Origin: Gorsachius magnificus
Taxonomy: Eukaryota > Chordata > Aves > Pelecaniformes > Ardeidae
Direction: 5' to 3'
Assembly (NCBI GenBank): GCA_034008185.1
Contig: CM067082.1
Coordinates: forward strand, 8,230,984 to 8,294,983
DNA: 64,000 nt
Shown here: positions 59,201 through 64,000 of the stretch, one piece after another
How positions within the stretch are numbered: the stretch's first letter is position 1
How the letters are laid out: the number at the start of each line of letters is the position of its first letter
Made by a program: the position numbers and the translations under genes
Notes under the pieces: generated by a model
What the model was told of the DNA's origin: nothing
What the model saw: only the letters and a program-made list of their open reading frames with translations
The model's database searches: none

Positions 59201-62200
59201 CCCTTTTTGCATCGTCTTTCTAAAGCGCACGGACTGGCCTTATGCACTAACGATGCCCGCAGTTAACACGACGGTGAGCAGTGTTTGCAGCGACAGGGTT
59301 ACCCTCTGCACCAGCTGAATGATTAGAGTAGGGAACTGCCACATTAAATGAGAGGGAGTACAAGACAGGCTTCTTGTGCTGCCGAGATCCATTTTAGCAC
59401 TGAATCATACTCCAAATGGCAGCCTAAGTGAGAGTCGGAGGTGGTGATTAGTAGGACTGTGTCTATTTGGAGATGGCTGTATGCATGACTGAGCATGAAT
59501 GGCCTGATTATGAGTGGGTGTATCTCCACTCGAAGGGACCGAGCAGGCAGAGCAGAGGTAGCAATGATTAGCTGTCATGCAGGAAAAGTTATTGTCTCCT
59601 GTGATGCTAAAGATATACTGTACTTAATAGTTCATTGGCTAAATGCATTCAAATGGTTGATATTGCCGCAGCCGGAAACATTCATTCACATAATTAGTTT
59701 ACCTTCCTAGTTTAAGCCAAATGGAAAATCCCCCTGTAAAGCACTCTTAAGCTGGCTGATGTGCCCGTGTTGATCAGCACAGTCCTTTTGACTTTGCAAA
59801 GTTGCCTGGTTTTCCTCTCAGGAGGATGTGAGGTCCTTTAATCCCCTGCCTTATCATGATGCCTTATCACAGCCATCCCAGGGATGCTCTGGAATCTTCT
59901 CTGGATAAGCTGACCCCAAGATTCGTCATGGCAGCTGCTGAAATCAATGGAAAACGAGCTGTCGTGTGGCAGGGTTGTTACCTGACAGTGGTCTTAATTC
60001 CAGGTGTGTGACAGGGAGGACGGGAGATGACTCATCCCCTGTCACAAGTCCTCTGTGTCACAGATTTGCGGTTATACCTCTTTCCAGAGGAACCTCAGCT
60101 ACTTGCCCGTAATAAATGATCTTCAGGTGACTTTCTCTCCCTTCTCTGGGAGTCATGAATATTTGACTTAACAAATTAATCTTTGCACACCCTTCACAGG
60201 AAGACAGAAACCTTTATATATGGAGTGCATGAGACAGAAAATAAAAAAAAAAAAAAAAAGACAACCATAAAGGAAAGTGTCTGATTTTCAAGTAACTCTG
60301 TTCATCAGAGGGGTTAGGCCAGACCCCCAGCTGCAGCAGACCAATACTATTTGAATCAGCAATTGTATGGCTCCATCTCTTTCTATCTCACTAACCCGAT
60401 TTTGCAGGCAGCAATATTCAGAGCCTAGACCTGGGTCTAAAATCAGCACTGAGCCAAGCAGCTTCAGCATGATGGATCCCATCATCATGTTCCAGTGGTG
60501 TTTAGGAGGGAAGCTGGACTTTTTATCCCGGGAACCTGAAGAATTCAAACCGAACTTCTCTCTCTTCGTAAAGCTCCTGAAATGTTGGGGCTGGGAAGGA
60601 GAGAATCCTCCGAAATCCTCAACATCAGCATAACTACATCACCAGACTTAGCATAGTTTACTGTTTTGCAAAGGTGGTATCCAGCAAGGCACGTGGCCTT
60701 CCAGTGCCTCTGCTTCAGAGAGGCAGATCTTGGATTTGGATCAGCTCTCTTAAGGCAGAGGTATGTGGCTTTAGGGGGAGAGGACCCTGATACAAATGTT
60801 TGGTGCTAGTATCATGCTCCATCACTTATACAGCCAGGAAGAATCACAGCAGTCAGGGGTGGTGCCAGCATTTTGCCATTGCCATGTTATTCTATTTGTT
60901 CTTTTGTTTTGAGTCTTTTTGTTAAGCCTTCAGCAGCAGGGCTGGGTTCTGGAAAGGGCTGCTTGGATGCTTCTAGTCCTCCTTGTGCAGTATTACACCC
61001 CATGAATTGCTCACTAAGTACAGGCAGTACTTAAATTTCCACACACTAGGTTACAGTCATCCCCAGAAGGCTAATTCTGCTGCAGTCCACAGCAGGATAT
61101 CAGGGTCTCGAGCCTCGTCCGTCTGTTTGCTTGTATTTGCTTCTGCATTCTTTGCTTTTGACCTATCAGATGCGTTACTGGGCCCTGCAATTATTTTACC
61201 ATTCGTCGACTTCTTTCCTGACTCATTTAGTAAACAAACACTCCTTGACCTCCTGTGCGTTGAGATGCACCATCCAGCTCAGTGTGGTGGAAAGTGTGAA
61301 TCTGCTGCCTTTGGAAACCCTGCAAGCCGATAGCAGGGAACAGTTATGCCCTGGATATTTTGTTCCAGTTCCACTCCAGTGCTTGCTCATGTAAGAAACT
61401 AATTTTTTGGTCTGGATTCATGCAAGAAGAACAAAACAGCCTGCCCATTTCCTATCTTCAGGCAGGCTTCCCAAAGGGTATAGGAAGAGGATCAGTGGGG
61501 AGCCTAGGGGCTTCCTGGCCGGGAATGCAGCCGGTGAGCAGAGCATCGGTCGAACAAGCACGTTGGTACAGCCAGGTGGCTGCTGTGCCCCAAAGCAGAC
61601 TCAAACTGCTGAGTGCCACAGCCTACCTGATGTCTCCCCCGCAACGAACGGTGTCACAACTGGGTCTAACCCCCATCGTGCAAAGCTGAGAGGCGGCTCC
61701 CCCAAGGGCTCTCACCGCTGTGTTGCTGTTTCTCTGCATTTTCTAGGAAGGTATGGGAAAACTAACGTAATGACAGATTTGTACAAACAGGGGTGTGCTG
61801 TGTGCAGCAAATGTCGGGCATGCAGTGGCGCACCCAAAGCTTCTATGCTGAGCTGCCCAGGGTGTCCTCAAAAGCATATCTCATAGCCACTGGCTATTTG
61901 TGATCACAGGGTGGCTATTTTAATCACAGAAAAGACAACCTGCCTTTTTTTCCAGCATTTCTAGTGCAGAACAACACTGTTCTGTTGTCCTTCTGCAGCT
62001 GAAGGGGAATGCATTGCGGGAGAGAGAGTGATGGGACTGCTGTGATGCTCTTTTGCCATTCCCTTTTGTTTCATGCTCTTTGTTCAGTGAGAAAGGCAGG
62101 GCAGGGGCTCTGGCCTTATGCGAGGAAAATCAGTTTTGCTATCAGGTAATGAAAGTTGCTACCAAAAAGAGAATTGGAATCAGGGTGAAAGATTGGAGTG

Positions 62201-62454
62201 TGTTTCCAAAAATTGAAAAAGGACATGCGCCAAAAGCTATTGAAGGGTGAGTCCCTGCAGTGAAAGAGGTGGTCTGTCTGGAAGAACCTGCTGATGGGGG
62301 CTCTTTTCCTAAGATATTGAGGCTTGTGCAACACTTACGCAAAAGGAAAGTCCCCAGAAGGTTTCCCCAAAGTGTCAGCACAATCCAGAAGAACCAGTCA
62401 ATGGGTTCATTAACTTGAAACTTTATTTTGAGATAATTTTTACCACAGAAATGG
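56231..62454. other. Single-copy DNA, no gene recognised
   Basis: No gene, RNA or transposon recognised. The stretch 58240-58480 is AT-rich with TTAATTAAA, TTTAATTG and TTTAGCTAATTC motifs and looks like a possible conserved noncoding element, on composition only. It includes a homopolymer block at 57198-57232 and an A17 run at 60243-60259. Confidence 0.45.
57198..57232. repeat. Compound homopolymer C17-A14-G4
   Basis: Seventeen C directly followed by fourteen A and four G. Length-unstable, and the counts are only as good as the assembly. Confidence 0.92.
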
Positions 62455-63560
62455 TAGGTGGTGCGGAGATCCCTTTTGTAGGACCATGAGAGAATACAGG
62501 GATGGTGGATGGTGCAGAGCTCCCTTTGCCCATGGCTACGGAGAGCTTCCAGATGCCTGTAGGAACATGACAGGGTACAGACAGTGGGTGGCGTGGAGCT
62601 CCCTTTGTCGACAGCTAGAGGGAGCTTCCAGCTGCCTGTAGGACGATAACAGGGTACAGACTAGGGCTATGTTTGTTTCCTTATCTTTAGGTCAATGTTC
62701 TCGTAGAAAGTTGCAACACTCTCACTGAGTGGTAGAGGAAGGAGAGGAGAGGGCATGTCATTATCTGGTCATGTTTCTGTCTGGGGATGTAGCTGTCAAG
62801 AGCATCAAAGAACAGAGCAGCCACCCTCCATTGCCATGGGAAGTCCCTGCCTCCCCATCCAGGGCTCTCTCAGCCTCACGTCAAGTCCGTCCATCCCATG
62901 TCTCCCTCACAGGCAGGGGACCCTCATCAGGGGACCACCACATCACCAACCCCACTGCAATGTGGGCCACCACCAGTGTTTTTCCTGCTGTGACCTGGAG
63001 GCTAGGGCTGGCGCCAGGAACTCATGTGTGGCCCAGCCCTTGGCTACCTAGGGAAAAAGGATGCATGGCTTTGCCGTGGCTGAAGGGAGCTCCCAGCTCC
63101 CTGAAAGACCGTAACGGGGTATAGGTTGGGGCTATCTTACCTGTCCTGTAGCATGCTGACAGCTCTCTGGCTGAGTGTTGGAGGAAGAGGACAGGAGTGT
63201 ACCATGGTCTGATCACGTCCTTATCCAGGCACACAGCTGTAATAGAAAGGAGACACAGCAGAAGAGGAGCAGCCACCCTCCATCGCCATGGGCAGCCCCT
63301 GCCCATCCCCCCCCGCCCTCTCCTCTCAGTCCCTGGCCACCTGGCTTCTTGTCTGCCAGCCTGGTCTGGAACTGTCCTTTTTATACCCATCCTGAGCCAC
63401 TCACCCTGTGACACAACTGCCACCAATGTTCTGTCTGCTGTGACACAGCCATGACATCAACATGGCTGGTTCTGGGAGCTGGTGGCTGCCTGCTGTAACA
63501 TAGCCATGGCATCACCAGGGCTGGTGCCTGGAGTTAGTGCTGCTTCACTGGGACATGGCT
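62455..63560. repeat. Degenerate nested tandem duplication
   Basis: Three diverged units of about 75-80 bp at 62455-62660 share GGAGCTCCCTTTG, GAGAGCTTCCAG and CAGGGTACAGA motifs. The last of them starts a larger unit of about 464 bp. GAGGGAGCTTCCAGCTGCCT at 62618 corresponds to GAAGGGAGCTCCCAGCTCCC at 63082. In both copies this is followed by the shared GGGGCTAT-like, GAGGAAG and GCAGCCACCCTCCATNGCCATGGG motifs. Near the end, units of about 55 bp with GCTGTGACACAGCCATG repeat at 63437-63560. No coding sequence is recognised. It may be a local satellite-like expansion or an unrecognised repeat family. Confidence 0.65.
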
Positions 63561-63591
63561 ATTATTTTCCTCCATTCAGGCCGGAAGAAAC

Positions 63592-63632
63592 AATTAATTA
63601 ATTAATTTTAATTGATTGATTAATTAATTAAC
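63592..63632. repeat. (AATT)n/(ATTG)n microsatellite
   Basis: A run of AATT tetranucleotides with a GATT variation, purely A/T-rich and partly self-complementary. Confidence 0.9.
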
Positions 63633-64000
63633 AACTGGCAATACGGGGGTGGGAAATTAGGTAGTTGTAGCAGCTATTTAAGGAACAAGGACCTCAGAAA
63701 AGGTTAGAAAAGAATTAAAAACCAGCAAGTCCTACCCACTGCCCAATTTTAAAGATTTGCTGCTGAGATTTGTGGGTTTGAAGACCAAAATTGGTAAGAA
63801 AAATGCTTGTCATGTTGACTGAAGGTAATGTTTCACACCTTTGGAATTAAAGACATGTCCAGTGCCAAATCCGGCATCTGCAAGTGGCTGACAGTGCTGA
63901 GCATCGTTCAGCGTGAACTGCAAGACTCACATCTTTCTTTCCCTGAAGCAAACCAAATATTTTTGCCAGGCACTGTCCTGTGCTGCACACTTCAGCTGGA
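63633..64000. other. Single-copy DNA to window end, nothing recognised
   Basis: No gene or repeat recognised in the last 370 bases. Confidence 0.5.

Noticed and set aside
61407..61886. 159-codon open frame
   Set aside because: No recognisable motif, overlaps another equally good frame, and has no supporting gene structure.
1..64000. CRISPR arrays, bacterial operons, ribosome binding sites or terminators
   Set aside because: The sequence is vertebrate nuclear DNA. No regularly spaced direct repeats or bacterial gene organisation is present.

Overview
This is nuclear DNA from a bird. The evidence is the number of CR1 retrotransposons ending in tandem ATTCTATG octamers, the avian form of the CR1 3' tail, plus a class III-like (ERVL-type) endogenous retrovirus with avian-style LTRs. 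The species cannot be named from the sequence. I found no host protein-coding gene, tRNA, rRNA, CRISPR array or known small RNA. Open frames outside the transposable elements are short, unrecognised and probably fortuitous. The window reads as intergenic or long-intron DNA.

Layout: 1-2537 is a reverse-orientation CR1 (called A) with endonuclease and reverse transcriptase relics and a tiny CR1 tail nested in it. From 2538 to 9840 there is single-copy DNA holding a 27-nt poly-C tract, a GC-rich block (6540-7000) and a short CR1. From 9841 to about 14240 there is a nest. An old reverse CR1 (C) is split at 10818/14145 by a solo-LTR-like element that has TG...CA ends and a 5-bp target duplication, and that element is itself split by a 2.5-kb forward CR1 (B). 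From 14241 to 17985 there is single-copy AT-rich DNA.

From 17991 to 24726 lies a full-length provirus. It has two 556-bp LTRs differing at only two positions, a CCTCA target duplication, a tRNA-Lys-type primer binding site, an open gag, an in-frame UAG between gag and pro-pol with a potential hairpin/pseudoknot behind it, and a pol broken in several places. RNase H and integrase are open. There is no env and no visible dUTPase.

From 24727 onward single-copy DNA predominates. It is punctuated by a CR1 at 29423, a CR1-in-CR1 nest at 32096-33850, a CR1 at 37867, a 2.67-kb CR1 (E) at 50645-53319 with nearly continuous endonuclease and reverse transcriptase frames, two short CR1 tails at 53849 and 54069, a CpG-rich patch near 56000, and a degenerate tandem duplication at 62455-63560.

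The genes here are parasitic. CR1 units encode an endonuclease/reverse transcriptase protein for target-primed insertion. The provirus encodes Gag, protease, reverse transcriptase/RNase H and integrase for intracellular retrotransposition. I see no unknown multigene system. The most informative signals are the provirus's translational junction and its damage pattern, the datable nests, and the recurrent 50-65-bp CR1 tail insertions.
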